Origin: Rheinheimera sp.
GTDB taxonomy: Bacteria > Pseudomonadota > Gammaproteobacteria > Enterobacterales > Alteromonadaceae
DNA: 64,000 nucleotides
Assembly (NCBI GenBank): GCA_003482455.1
Contig: DMYW01000002.1
Span: forward strand, 246,778 to 310,777
Reading direction: 5' to 3'
Position 1 is the stretch's first letter. The number at the start of each line of letters is the position of its first letter. A model generated the notes under the pieces. It was given only the letters and a program-made list of their open reading frames with translations. It was not told the origin of the DNA and made no database searches. A program made the position numbers and the translations under genes. Below, in pieces: positions 26,127 to 34,866 of this stretch.

Positions 26127-27196
26127 TACCATGCTCCTTTGTTGGTTGCGACCACGGCTTGTGGTTGCAAATAGACTTGCACGCCCATGCCTGGCAGGGC
26201 TTTTTCATCAAAATCTTGCACCGCGACTTTGACCCGCACTGCGCCTTTAAGCTTGTCGATCACCGGCACGACGTAGCTCACTTGGCCGTGATAATCGGTG
26301 CCTTGATACGCGTCCAAACCGATGGTCACCGCTTGACCTGGCGCTAACGCCTGCAGATGTTTTTCGCTGACATCCACTTCCACTTGTAAGGAGGCCAAAT
26401 CGACGATGGTGCAAATGCCGGTGCGAATAAAGCCACCGCCGCCGGTCAGTGGCGATACGGTTTCGCCAACTTGCGCCGTCAGCTCGGTCACTACGCCATC
26501 AAACGGCGCTTTTACTTGGGTGTAATCGAGCTCGATGCTGGCGATCTTTAATTGGTCACGCGACAGCGCCAGCTGATTTTGCTCGGCCGATACTTGGCGT
26601 TGTGCCAGCTCGGTTTCTAATTCGGCATCCGCTAACTGCGAGCTACTGATTAACCGATCTGCGGCCAACTGCCGAAACCGCGCCAATTCAGTTTGTAAGC
26701 GCTGCTGTTTTAACTGCGCTTGTTCTAAGCGATAGCTGGCGGCTTGCAGATCTTTTTTCGCCCGCTCAACACGCACAAGCGCGGCGGTGTTTTCCAGCTC
26801 GGCGAGTAACTGGCCGGCTTTGACTTGCTCCCCTTCACGCACGAACACTCGACGCACCACACCGGCAACCGATGACGACACCGTGGTGATCCGCTGCGCC
26901 ACCACATAACCACTGGCTTTGATCCGTGGGTCCACAGGTACAGCTGCGGTGGTAGCACTGGCTGAGGCGGCATGACTCTCCGGCGTCGCGGCTGGGCTGG
27001 TGAGCGGTTGTGCCGGAGTCACCGCTGGTGTTGTTTCAGCGTGAAAATACGCATACGCGGCCATCGACAAACTGGTAGCGAGCAAAGGCGCAACCACAGC
27101 CCACCGTTTGTTGGCGCGGCGCTCGGCACTGCGCTGGGTGTCTGGAGCGGCAGCTGGGATCGACAGTTTTTGTAATTGTTCAGATTTAAGCGACAT
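26126..27196 (-). CDS. HlyD/MacA-family periplasmic adaptor (RiPP operon)
   Basis: The 356-residue membrane-fusion protein has one N-terminal helix (residues about 32-52), an Ala/Pro/Thr linker, the split lipoyl domain (ASGYVVAQRITTVSSSVAGV and APFDGVVTEL), a coiled-coil hairpin (about 125-205) and beta-barrel domains to the end. It would bridge the FtsX-type permease pair to an outer-membrane channel such as TolC, which is not encoded in the window. Its ATG overlaps the LanB-N stop by 11 bases (ATGTCGCTTAA) with GAGGTGCGCC upstream. The presence of an adaptor implies export across both membranes. Confidence 0.9.
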   Translation of the reverse strand: MSLKSEQLQKLSIPAAAPDTQRSAERRANKRWAVVAPLLATSLSMAAYAYFHAETTPAVTPAQPLTSPAATPESHAASASATTAAVPVDPRIKASGYVVAQRITTVSSSVAGVVRRVFVREGEQVKAGQLLAELENTAALVRVERAKKDLQAASYRLEQAQLKQQRLQTELARFRQLAADRLISSSQLADAELETELAQRQVSAEQNQLALSRDQLKIASIELDYTQVKAPFDGVVTELTAQVGETVSPLTGGGGFIRTGICTIVDLASLQVEVDVSEKHLQALAPGQAVTIGLDAYQGTDYHGQVSYVVPVIDKLKGAVRVKVAVQDFDEKALPGMGVQVYLQPQAVVATNKGAW

Positions 27197-29657
27197 GGCG
27201 CACCTCGGTTAGCTGGCTGTTGACCAGCACTTCCATTTGTAATTCAGTGACATAGTTTTGATTGTTGTGGCTAAACCACAGCTGCAGCCCATCGGGTAAG
27301 GCTTCGCGGAACGTCAGTTGTTCGCAGACATCCAGTACTTTCAACATGTGTTCGACACACAATGGGTTGCTGAAATCGCACCACATAGGTTTGCGATACC
27401 GATCGAGGTTTTGCTCTTGCGCGTCTAAAGACGACAGCCCCAAATCGCCAGAGACAAAGCAACGTTCAGGCAATTGATGCTGCTGGCAAAATTGCGCCAA
27501 CAACCGCAGTCGTTCTATATCCGGCATTTCAGCCTGCAAATGCGCAAGCGCTTGACGTTTAACCCGCCAGGTTGCTCGATAGAGCACCAGTGGCCCCTCG
27601 GTAATGCGGGGGGTATGTCGCACTAAAGCATCGTCGGGCGCGGTTTGAAACAAGTGTTGTGGCCGCACCAAGTGAAACGGTTCGGTTAGTTTGATCAACA
27701 AATAGCTCGAGCCCCAATCCGGCAACGGCATCACGGCGCCGAGATAACACAACTGCACTGGGGTGCCGTCGTGGCGATAGAATTTCAGCTGATTGCTACT
27801 GCTGTCATGACGCAACTGCAAGTCAGCCAGCGGCAAGCAGCGCTCTGGTTCAACCGGCTCGCCCGGCCAGCCGAGCACACGGGACGTCACGTATTGATGC
27901 GACTGCAACGGATTGCATTCACTGGATAACGCGATCTCCACCACTTCTGCGCCTTCCTCGGCGGCTTGGTTTAACCAATCGCGCAACAAGCCTGCGGTGT
28001 TGGCGCTGGCCGGATGGTTGACCGGCAAATAACGACAGGCTTGCCAACCCAAGCGCTCATACAACAGGTTCAACACCAGCTGCGGAGTTTGCTGTTCCAA
28101 CGAATGCACGCTATCGGCCACTAGCTGACCATACACAGTGACGCCCAGTCGCGGTTGCGGCAACGTCACCGTGGCGGCTTGTTGCAGCTGCTTAAGAAAA
28201 CTCGGCTGCACTCGCGTCAAAAATTGGAGGATATCGGTACAGCAGCCGCCGGCGCCAAATTGCTCAATAAACGCGTGATGCAACACCGCATAAGCAGGGT
28301 CTACTTGAATGCGTTTGGCAATCGAGTGGCCAATTTGTTGGGCCAGTGGCAGCAAACCACGGCCAAAGCGGATGGTCGCCCCTTGTTGCCACACAGTTTC
28401 CGACCAGTTACTTTGGTACGGCTCGACAAAACGCGCCCCAACTTGCAGATACAAAGCATTGATTTGACGTTCAATACGCTGCGAAAACCCTGCGATGTCA
28501 GCCGGTAAGGCTTGGCTACAGGCCAGGCACAATTGTTGTAACTGCTGCAACTGCACCGCCACCTGTTGACCCTGCGCCGTGCCTTGGCTGTGCAGGGCAT
28601 CGATCAGCGCTTGCAATGGATCTGCCTGCTGACCATGCCACAGCGGCACCGCGGCCAGCACATCCAAGTCCAGCAGCTGTTCCAGCCATTGTGTCGCCGC
28701 AGCGCCGGCGTGAGTCGCCAAACGCTCTTCGACATCACGCCATGACACCGTCTCTGGCAGCTGTTGTACCAGTTCGGCTAACCAGGTCGGCACGCGTGTC
28801 GATAGCGGCTGCTGTTGTCGCCACGGCCGGCCTAACAATTCGATATGCACGTTGGCCAACAGCGTTGCCGCACCTTGTTGCCATTGCAGGCTGGGGTTTT
28901 TCTGCAATTGAATGTCTTTGAAAAAACGCAGATCTTGCTGACAAAAGCGGCAAATTCTGGCGATCACGCCGCGATTAATCTCGGCACTGACTGCAGTCGA
29001 CAGCCGATCGGCCTGCAGCACACTGGTTTGTTCTGGTACAAATTGCGCAGGCAAATTCGCCATAAAGGTGCTCAGCGGACTGGTTTTGGCCGCCGCACGC
29101 GCCACATAAGCAAACAAACTGCGCTCGGTTTTGCTGGTGCCTTTTTTACCGAAATTCCATTGATTCGACTGTTGTGCCTTGTGATACAGCCGCGGATTAT
29201 TCAGCGCCAAGGCATGGGCGAAATCAGCCTGCTGCAGACTCTGTTGCAACGCTGGGCGCACCTGCAGGTCCAGTTCTTGTTGCAACACGGAGGCAGCGCT
29301 GGTTTTGTGCAGCTCTAGCTGTTGCCAGTACTGCAACAGCTGCTGCAACTGCTGGAGTTGCTCCGCTGGCCACGGCGTCGGCGTTGGCAACTCCAGCAAC
29401 AAGCGGCTTGGATTCTTTTGTTTCTTCAACGCTCGGCGCACCGACATCCAACCGTGGCGAACCTTTTCGTCTGCTTGCGCTGGGATCCAGTCATACAAAA
29501 AATCTTGTAGCTGTTGGCCAAGCTGCTGAATTTGCGCTTCGGCGCTATTCCATTGCGCCAGCGCTTGGCGAGTTTTTGGCAATTGCGCTTGGCTTAAAAT
29601 GTCATACGGCAGCGCAGCCTTGCGCACCAGAATATGCGGTGATAATTCAATCGTCAT
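27186..29657 (-). CDS. LanB-type dehydratase, glutamylation domain (split LanB)
   Basis: The 823-residue protein matches the N-terminal lantibiotic dehydratase domain. It starts LSPHILVRKAALPYDIL, has the family signature YVARAAAKTSPLSTF (residues 184-198, equivalent to the R-x-TPFG-F block) and an IRFGRGL segment near residue 430. In this family the domain uses glutamyl-tRNA to glutamylate Ser/Thr of the precursor core. The elimination domain is missing and is supplied by the separate gene at 34856, as in thiopeptide and goadsporin systems. Start at 29657: ATGA overlap with the protease gene, TAGGAGTGTCCCA upstream. Gln/Leu-rich segments near residues 95-145 may be helical. Confidence 0.85.
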   Translation of the reverse strand: MTIELSPHILVRKAALPYDILSQAQLPKTRQALAQWNSAEAQIQQLGQQLQDFLYDWIPAQADEKVRHGWMSVRRALKKQKNPSRLLLELPTPTPWPAEQLQQLQQLLQYWQQLELHKTSAASVLQQELDLQVRPALQQSLQQADFAHALALNNPRLYHKAQQSNQWNFGKKGTSKTERSLFAYVARAAAKTSPLSTFMANLPAQFVPEQTSVLQADRLSTAVSAEINRGVIARICRFCQQDLRFFKDIQLQKNPSLQWQQGAATLLANVHIELLGRPWRQQQPLSTRVPTWLAELVQQLPETVSWRDVEERLATHAGAAATQWLEQLLDLDVLAAVPLWHGQQADPLQALIDALHSQGTAQGQQVAVQLQQLQQLCLACSQALPADIAGFSQRIERQINALYLQVGARFVEPYQSNWSETVWQQGATIRFGRGLLPLAQQIGHSIAKRIQVDPAYAVLHHAFIEQFGAGGCCTDILQFLTRVQPSFLKQLQQAATVTLPQPRLGVTVYGQLVADSVHSLEQQTPQLVLNLLYERLGWQACRYLPVNHPASANTAGLLRDWLNQAAEEGAEVVEIALSSECNPLQSHQYVTSRVLGWPGEPVEPERCLPLADLQLRHDSSSNQLKFYRHDGTPVQLCYLGAVMPLPDWGSSYLLIKLTEPFHLVRPQHLFQTAPDDALVRHTPRITEGPLVLYRATWRVKRQALAHLQAEMPDIERLRLLAQFCQQHQLPERCFVSGDLGLSSLDAQEQNLDRYRKPMWCDFSNPLCVEHMLKVLDVCEQLTFREALPDGLQLWFSHNNQNYVTELQMEVLVNSQLTEVRHVA

Positions 29658-30556
29658 TGGGACACTCCTACCAACCACCACAACAGCAGTGCGCTTGTCG
29701 GTACTAATAACAGGGTGGCGTACAGCCAGCGGCTCCCGCGCAGTTGCTTGCTAAACGCCGGGTTTAATTGACCAAGTGCATCTGTGTTGCCTTGGCGTAA
29801 GGCTTGATAACCATCGCTTTGCCGAAACGGCGACAAGTTACTGAGCAACAAACTCAATTGCATGGTGCATAGCCACACACCGGTATTGCCGGCCCAAGGC
29901 GTGCTGGCGAGCCACAGCGCCGCAAGCCATGCGTCACACCAAGGTCCTGCCAAGGCGATCCGAGCCCGCGCCACTGCGTGTGTTTGTAGCGGTAACGCTT
30001 TGGTTGACACAAAGGGCGTCGGAAACAAACGGCCCTGCCAGCGGATCCCCATGCCAGACACTGGTACTTGGTAAAAACGACAAGCAATGGCGTGACTCAA
30101 TTCGTGGGCAAACCAACTCAGTGGTAGCCAGCACAGCAGCCAAGCGCTTGGCGTTGCATACTCAGGGTTCGTTAACCAATAAGCCAAAACGAGCAGTGGC
30201 AACGGCGCATACCAAGCGATGGCGCGGACGCTGCGAGGCAACAAGGTCAGCCATGCCGCCAGCACCTTGGCCAGCGGATCTGGCGACGGCAGCCGCCAAC
30301 TGCCGCGGCGCTGCTGTTGCTTGAGCTCAGGCTGCAACTCGGTATTTCGCAACAAACCATAACGTTGTAACACCGGCAGCAAACTTGGTAATTCCGCCGG
30401 CGCGGTGCCGGCATCCGTGGATTGCTGCAGAAATTGCAACGCCTGACGCAACTGCCTGGAGATCTTTAAGGTCGGCGCATCCCCGAGGGTGTCGATCACT
30501 AAAATGCCATCGGCTTGATCTACCCAACAGACGCCTGGTTTGAGCTGCGCAGCCAT
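29654..30556 (-). CDS. Membrane M50-type metalloprotease with possible leader-binding N-terminal domain
   Basis: The 300-residue protein has an N-terminal soluble part (residues 1-75) with a strand-strand-helix-helix pattern similar to PqqD/RRE winged helices. Membrane helices follow, with the zinc motif HELSH at 151-155 and the second M50 motif NLSPFRQSDGY at 240-250 that supplies the aspartate ligand. These are the two signatures of site-2-protease/SpoIVFB-type intramembrane metalloproteases. It is a candidate for leader removal or for maturation coupled to export. Its ATG (30556) overlaps the stop of the upstream gene as TGATG, with AAAGGAG before it. The RRE-like call is inference from secondary-structure pattern. 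Confidence 0.75.
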   Translation of the reverse strand: MAAQLKPGVCWVDQADGILVIDTLGDAPTLKISRQLRQALQFLQQSTDAGTAPAELPSLLPVLQRYGLLRNTELQPELKQQQRRGSWRLPSPDPLAKVLAAWLTLLPRSVRAIAWYAPLPLLVLAYWLTNPEYATPSAWLLCWLPLSWFAHELSHAIACRFYQVPVSGMGIRWQGRLFPTPFVSTKALPLQTHAVARARIALAGPWCDAWLAALWLASTPWAGNTGVWLCTMQLSLLLSNLSPFRQSDGYQALRQGNTDALGQLNPAFSKQLRGSRWLYATLLLVPTSALLLWWLVGVSQ

Positions 30557-32886
30557 CACTCGGCTCCTTTGGGTTCGCCCAGCGCAAACAGTGCTAGCAC
30601 GGCGTCTGTCATACCGTCGGTTTGGGCATAGGTGAGTAAAGCTTCATCCAACGCGCCGCCAGCAATAGTGCCGACAAAACCAGCCGCACAACTCCGAAGC
30701 CACAAATCACCGGCCAGCTGACCTGTGTGTTGCCACAACTGGCGATAGCCGTAGTCTTCTTCACGATTGAGGATGTCGTATAAATCCGCCGTGAACAGGA
30801 TCAAAGCGCCGGCATCGGTCAACGAGGTCTGGTTGGCAAACCGAGTGAAGTCGATATCTTTTTCTAGGTAAACCGGCTGCAACGAGGCGCTGCTTGGCTC
30901 ATAGCGATACAAGCCGGCGGCGTGATCTGGCGAGTCGTAGCGCAATAACACCCAGAAATTCAGCGGCAAACGTGACCCATGTTGCTGCTCTAACGCAGCC
31001 GACAGCGACCAACTATCTGCCAGCAACTGTTCGATGTCTGACACGTTCGCTGCTTTACTGGCGAAATCGCGCACGGCACGGCGGCGTTTCATCACCTCGC
31101 CAAGGTCAAAACTAGCGAGTGTAGGCACGCGATCGGTTGGCTCTTGCCAGGTTAAAGCGCGGCGCTGCGGGCGCATGGCAATAAAGTGGTCAATCATGTC
31201 ATCTGAAAAACGGGCTGTTTGGATGGTCTGGCCTAAACCAAACACGTGCGTCAGCACAAAACGATTTTCCCGATGCGGAATACTCAACTCGTCCATCAAA
31301 CCGACACTGAACCAGTCATGGTATTGCTGTTGGGCGACGCCTAAACGCAACGCGATTTGTCGCAGATAGGTCTGGGCTACCCCGGCGTCCAAGTTGGTGA
31401 TCTTAAAGCTCGAGTTGCCATATTTGGCGCGTACTCGTTGCAAACTGGCCACGCCAAACACCAACACCTGCGGCAAATTTGGCTGCTGCAACATAGACGC
31501 AAACAGGTCGACATTCAGATCACCGAGGAATTCCAAGGTGTGGTTGCGCGCATCATAGTGATACCTACCATCAGGGATCCCTTCCAGTTGTTGGATCACG
31601 ACGTAGGCTTCGGGAGATGACAAACCGCCGCCCGTTGGTGGGATCAAGCGCGGTTGACCGTCCACTTGTTGGTAGCCATAGCTGTAGGTCAATAGATCAG
31701 CCAACTGCTGCAACGACATGGCTTTGTCTTGATTTTGCACGGCAAAATGGCGAGGTAACGCTTGCGCCGCTGGCAATGGATAGGTAATGCTGCTGTAAAA
31801 CCGTGGTTTTTTTGTTGCCGTTAAACTGCGATTCGACGCCTTGTAGTGCTGCAAATGAAAGGCTTCACCAATGTAAGCCTTGGGCGGCATCCGAAATGAG
31901 TTATGCAAATCCCATAACGTTTCCGCACGTTCGTGTTGCAAGCGTGGCAAATGCGCCAAAGCCCCATCGGCCACACCAGGCATTGGACAGACTTTGACGG
32001 AGCTGCCTTCTACTTGTTGCCCCAAGCCATATTTTTTACAGACGTTAAACACGGTTTGTTGTGACACTTTGGCCAAATAAAGCGTCAGCTCATGGCAAAT
32101 GGCTCCAAGCCAAAAGGTTTGCTCAGCACCTTGCAACCCGGCCTGTAAATCCGGCCGAATACGTTCTTGCACGCTTTGGTAACTGACCGACAATTTGCCG
32201 TCAAACAAGGGGCCAATACAGACGGAGCCACTGCCCAAGGCGCAGTAAAACACCACGATGCCGCGCTCGCGCAGTTGTTGACACAAAGTTTGTTGTTGCT
32301 GGAAATTCTGTCCTTCGACCAATAACACCACGGTCGCGTCCAGGTCAGCGATGGCATTGGCATGACTGGCAAACTGCTGCGACGCCACCGGCAGATCCGC
32401 CAGCATCTGTTGCAATTGCTCGATATAACTAGCATCCGTAAACACGGCCAATTTGTGCTGTTGTAGATGCTGCAACGCAGCTTGGCGGCTATTGAAATTG
32501 CGACCCGCGCCGACATACCGACCTAAAAAGCTGGCTAAACCGCCCGTGTCGGTCGCTGGACCATCTTCGAGCAAGCCCTTGTTCGCCAGCAAGGTGACAA
32601 TATCAAACACCCGGCCACGTAATTCGGGCGGCACTTGTTGTTCAAGTTCGTCGATCTCATGCTCGCCAGTTAAATAGGGCTGCAATTTTGGCAACAGGCT
32701 ACGCGCACCTTTGCCCTTAAACACCTGCATGGTGTAGCTGCCGACGACCAACAAGTCATCGTCGCGAAATGGCAACATTTTTAACTCGTTGATCATTCTT
32801 GGTTTTTTCGGAAGCATCAAAGCCAATTCAGGATCTGCACGGTAAAAACCAGCGGTATCCCGTACTGAAGTTACATAACCGCTCAT
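30556..32886 (-). CDS. Fusion: RRE/ThiF-like partner domain plus SagB-type azoline dehydrogenase
   Basis: The 776-residue protein begins with a winged-helix, leader-recognition-like segment (INELKMLPFRDDDLLVVGSY to about residue 110). A degenerate Ocin-ThiF-like region follows (about 110-300, with SVCIGPLFDGKLSVSY but no paired CxxC). Two nitroreductase-fold modules come next: about 340-550 (TYPLPAAQALPRHF, PPTGGGLSSPEAYVV) and 599-776 (MKRRRAVRDFASKAANVSD). The SagB/McbC family oxidises azolines to azoles using FMN. Tandem nitroreductase modules are typical of large SagB-type proteins in thiopeptide-like clusters. ATGA overlap with the upstream partner gene; GGAGGGTTTTAGC precedes the start. 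Confidence 0.82.
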   Translation of the reverse strand: MSGYVTSVRDTAGFYRADPELALMLPKKPRMINELKMLPFRDDDLLVVGSYTMQVFKGKGARSLLPKLQPYLTGEHEIDELEQQVPPELRGRVFDIVTLLANKGLLEDGPATDTGGLASFLGRYVGAGRNFNSRQAALQHLQQHKLAVFTDASYIEQLQQMLADLPVASQQFASHANAIADLDATVVLLVEGQNFQQQQTLCQQLRERGIVVFYCALGSGSVCIGPLFDGKLSVSYQSVQERIRPDLQAGLQGAEQTFWLGAICHELTLYLAKVSQQTVFNVCKKYGLGQQVEGSSVKVCPMPGVADGALAHLPRLQHERAETLWDLHNSFRMPPKAYIGEAFHLQHYKASNRSLTATKKPRFYSSITYPLPAAQALPRHFAVQNQDKAMSLQQLADLLTYSYGYQQVDGQPRLIPPTGGGLSSPEAYVVIQQLEGIPDGRYHYDARNHTLEFLGDLNVDLFASMLQQPNLPQVLVFGVASLQRVRAKYGNSSFKITNLDAGVAQTYLRQIALRLGVAQQQYHDWFSVGLMDELSIPHRENRFVLTHVFGLGQTIQTARFSDDMIDHFIAMRPQRRALTWQEPTDRVPTLASFDLGEVMKRRRAVRDFASKAANVSDIEQLLADSWSLSAALEQQHGSRLPLNFWVLLRYDSPDHAAGLYRYEPSSASLQPVYLEKDIDFTRFANQTSLTDAGALILFTADLYDILNREEDYGYRQLWQHTGQLAGDLWLRSCAAGFVGTIAGGALDEALLTYAQTDGMTDAVLALFALGEPKGAE

Positions 32887-33503
32887 GCTAAAACCCTCCG
32901 TAGTTCAGGCACTAAATCGGAGACAAACCGAACCGCGTAATAGTCTTCTTGGTGCGGCCGACAGGTGCGGCAGTTGTGAATGGCGATCACTTCGGTATCT
33001 TCAATCGGCCCATCAATCACATTGATGCGGCGCAGTTTGCCTGGCTCGACTTGTCCCGCTTGGCACATCTGGATGTAACCCGCTGTCATATGCAGCAAGC
33101 CTGAGGTGAACCCCGGCAACTGCTCGTGCAAATTGCGGCTGAAATGCGCTTCAAACGCCAATTCGCGCTCTGCCGTCTGATGATGTTTCAGATGCGATAA
33201 ATCACGGCGATGGAAACAATCAAAACAAGCGCTGCGTCCTGGCACAAAATACGGACCGCAATACAAGAAACGGTCGTTGAGGAAACTCAGCACCCATGGA
33301 CTGCCCAGTTCACGCAGTCGATGTTCTAGTTTTCGAATGGCGGCGATGCGCTTATTGGTCAACACAATCGCGACTAATTCACGGTCGGCCAGTCGATCGG
33401 TATCCAGCAGCTGCAGCGCTTCATCCAGCGGCAAGCTCCGGTCATGGAACTGTGGCAACTTCGCCAGCGCAGCTCCAAAATCTCCTTCATAAATCAGTAA
33501 CAT
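32883..33503 (-). CDS. Ocin-ThiF-like cyclodehydratase partner, zinc-binding (TOMM C-protein-like)
   Basis: The 206-residue protein contains CGPYFVPGRSACFDCFHRR (cysteines 93 and 96) and HNCRTCRP (cysteines 178 and 181), the two CxxC pairs that hold zinc in E1/ThiF-like partners of azole biosynthesis. It lacks the complete adenylation domain and the N-terminal leader-binding domain. Those functions appear to lie in the fused 776-residue protein encoded next. I chose the ATG at 33503 because AAGGAATTAGTT precedes it and the longer frame would overlap the YcaO stop. It should bring the precursor to the YcaO enzyme. Confidence 0.82.
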   Translation of the reverse strand: MLLIYEGDFGAALAKLPQFHDRSLPLDEALQLLDTDRLADRELVAIVLTNKRIAAIRKLEHRLRELGSPWVLSFLNDRFLYCGPYFVPGRSACFDCFHRRDLSHLKHHQTAERELAFEAHFSRNLHEQLPGFTSGLLHMTAGYIQMCQAGQVEPGKLRRINVIDGPIEDTEVIAIHNCRTCRPHQEDYYAVRFVSDLVPELRRVLA

Positions 33504-33516
33504 AACTAATTCCTTC

Positions 33517-34866
33517 TTAAGCAAATGGTTGTGGAGCCGGGTTCACTTGGTCTTCAGTTAATGCACCAAAGCCGGCTTTTTCTGGATAGTGATACAAACG
33601 TGGGTGCCCTAAAAAACGCGCCCGTTGCACGGGGGTCATAGGCATCAGGCCGGGAATAATGACCCGCACCGTGCGCAAGCCCACTTCTTTTAGTTCATCG
33701 GTGGTGAGTTCCGAGATGTAGACCTTGTAACCCAAGTCGCTAAAGCGCTGTTTCAGCCACTGCAACCGTCCGGCGTCGTCTGCCGGATATTCGCCTTGCA
33801 TGCTGCTGATTGGCTGACGTGAGCGGCTTTGTACTAAGAAATCAAAGTGATGCCGCTGTTCTGGTCGCCCCATGTACGCCGCACCGTCTTCGAGGCGAGT
33901 AAAATCCATGATGTCGTCAGGGATCTGTTGGTCAAACTCGAACATAGTGCGACCAGACGCCGATTCACGGATCACTTTGGCGGCCGCTTCCCATGCGTCA
34001 AAGTTGGTCGAGCAACTGACGAATTGAGACAAGGATGGATGGCCTTCGACCAGCTGCAACGAATAGACAGTTGGAATGCCAATGTCGGTGGTCGCATTAA
34101 AAAACAGTTGTTTCATATGGCCACGGCCCAGTTGGCGGAATTTGTCCTTGTGCTCTGGCGGCACATCGGTATCAAAATCAATTTGCGCCAGTGGCATACG
34201 AGCCAGCCAGGTCAACGCGATCGCATCACGCTCAACCACCTCGCAAATCGCCGACAGCACCGCTTTGGTCAGATCCGAATGCGCCGCCACCCCAGTAGAA
34301 ATTGGGTAGACAAAATTCTCGTGTTGGTTGCCTTGCACAAACAAATGCGTCAGCACGGCGGGGACATACACTTCGCGATCTTCGGTCAACGAATACGACT
34401 TGACCCAGCGGATCGGCGCATCGGGATTGGCTTTGCGGATCATGGCTTTCGGATCCGCCAGCTCACGTTCTGAGCACACCGGCAAGCTGCTTAAATCCAT
34501 CGCTTCATCGCCAAGTTCGTTTTGCGACGCGACAATCCAGCTGCTGCTTTCATTAAGCATACTGTTGGCGTAACGCTCCGCCGCTTCGGCGACTGAGCGC
34601 ACCAGCGCGAGTTCCCGTTGCTCGTCGCTGCCAGCACCACCAATCGCGCCAGGCTGCACCATGCCGCCATTACCGCTACGAATGTGCGATGCTGCCATCG
34701 TCATGTTGCCCAAACCTGAGCTGTAAATTTTGAACTCCGGGATCCCCAACTCCCCTTGAAACAATGGGATAGGTTCTTCCACGACGCCGCCGACTGGGCG
34801 GATCAATTTAAAAAATGGGTACTTTTGTTCCAGTTCCCGGTAAGACAATTGGTGGTTATGCGACAT
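33517..34866 (-). CDS. YcaO-domain azoline-forming cyclodehydratase
   Basis: The 449-residue enzyme has the YcaO ATP/Mg motifs SVAEAAERYA (91-100) and AICEVVERDA (206-215), and a proline-rich C-terminus (NPAPQPFA) as in azoline-forming YcaO proteins. It uses ATP to convert Cys, Ser or Thr of the precursor core into thiazoline or oxazoline by backbone phosphorylation. The ATG at 34866 overlaps the LanB-C stop by 11 bases (ATGTCGCATAA) and follows GAGGAGGCACGAG, so the 19-residue longer frame is not used. The partner proteins for leader recognition and oxidation follow directly. Confidence 0.93.
   Translation of the reverse strand: MSHNHQLSYRELEQKYPFFKLIRPVGGVVEEPIPLFQGELGIPEFKIYSSGLGNMTMAASHIRSGNGGMVQPGAIGGAGSDEQRELALVRSVAEAAERYANSMLNESSSWIVASQNELGDEAMDLSSLPVCSERELADPKAMIRKANPDAPIRWVKSYSLTEDREVYVPAVLTHLFVQGNQHENFVYPISTGVAAHSDLTKAVLSAICEVVERDAIALTWLARMPLAQIDFDTDVPPEHKDKFRQLGRGHMKQLFFNATTDIGIPTVYSLQLVEGHPSLSQFVSCSTNFDAWEAAAKVIRESASGRTMFEFDQQIPDDIMDFTRLEDGAAYMGRPEQRHHFDFLVQSRSRQPISSMQGEYPADDAGRLQWLKQRFSDLGYKVYISELTTDELKEVGLRTVRVIIPGLMPMTPVQRARFLGHPRLYHYPEKAGFGALTEDQVNPAPQPFA

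Noticed and set aside
28830..28840. A GCCTAACAA box inside the LanB-N gene
   Set aside because: A single copy within coding sequence without a second box or promoter; expected by chance in a window of this size.
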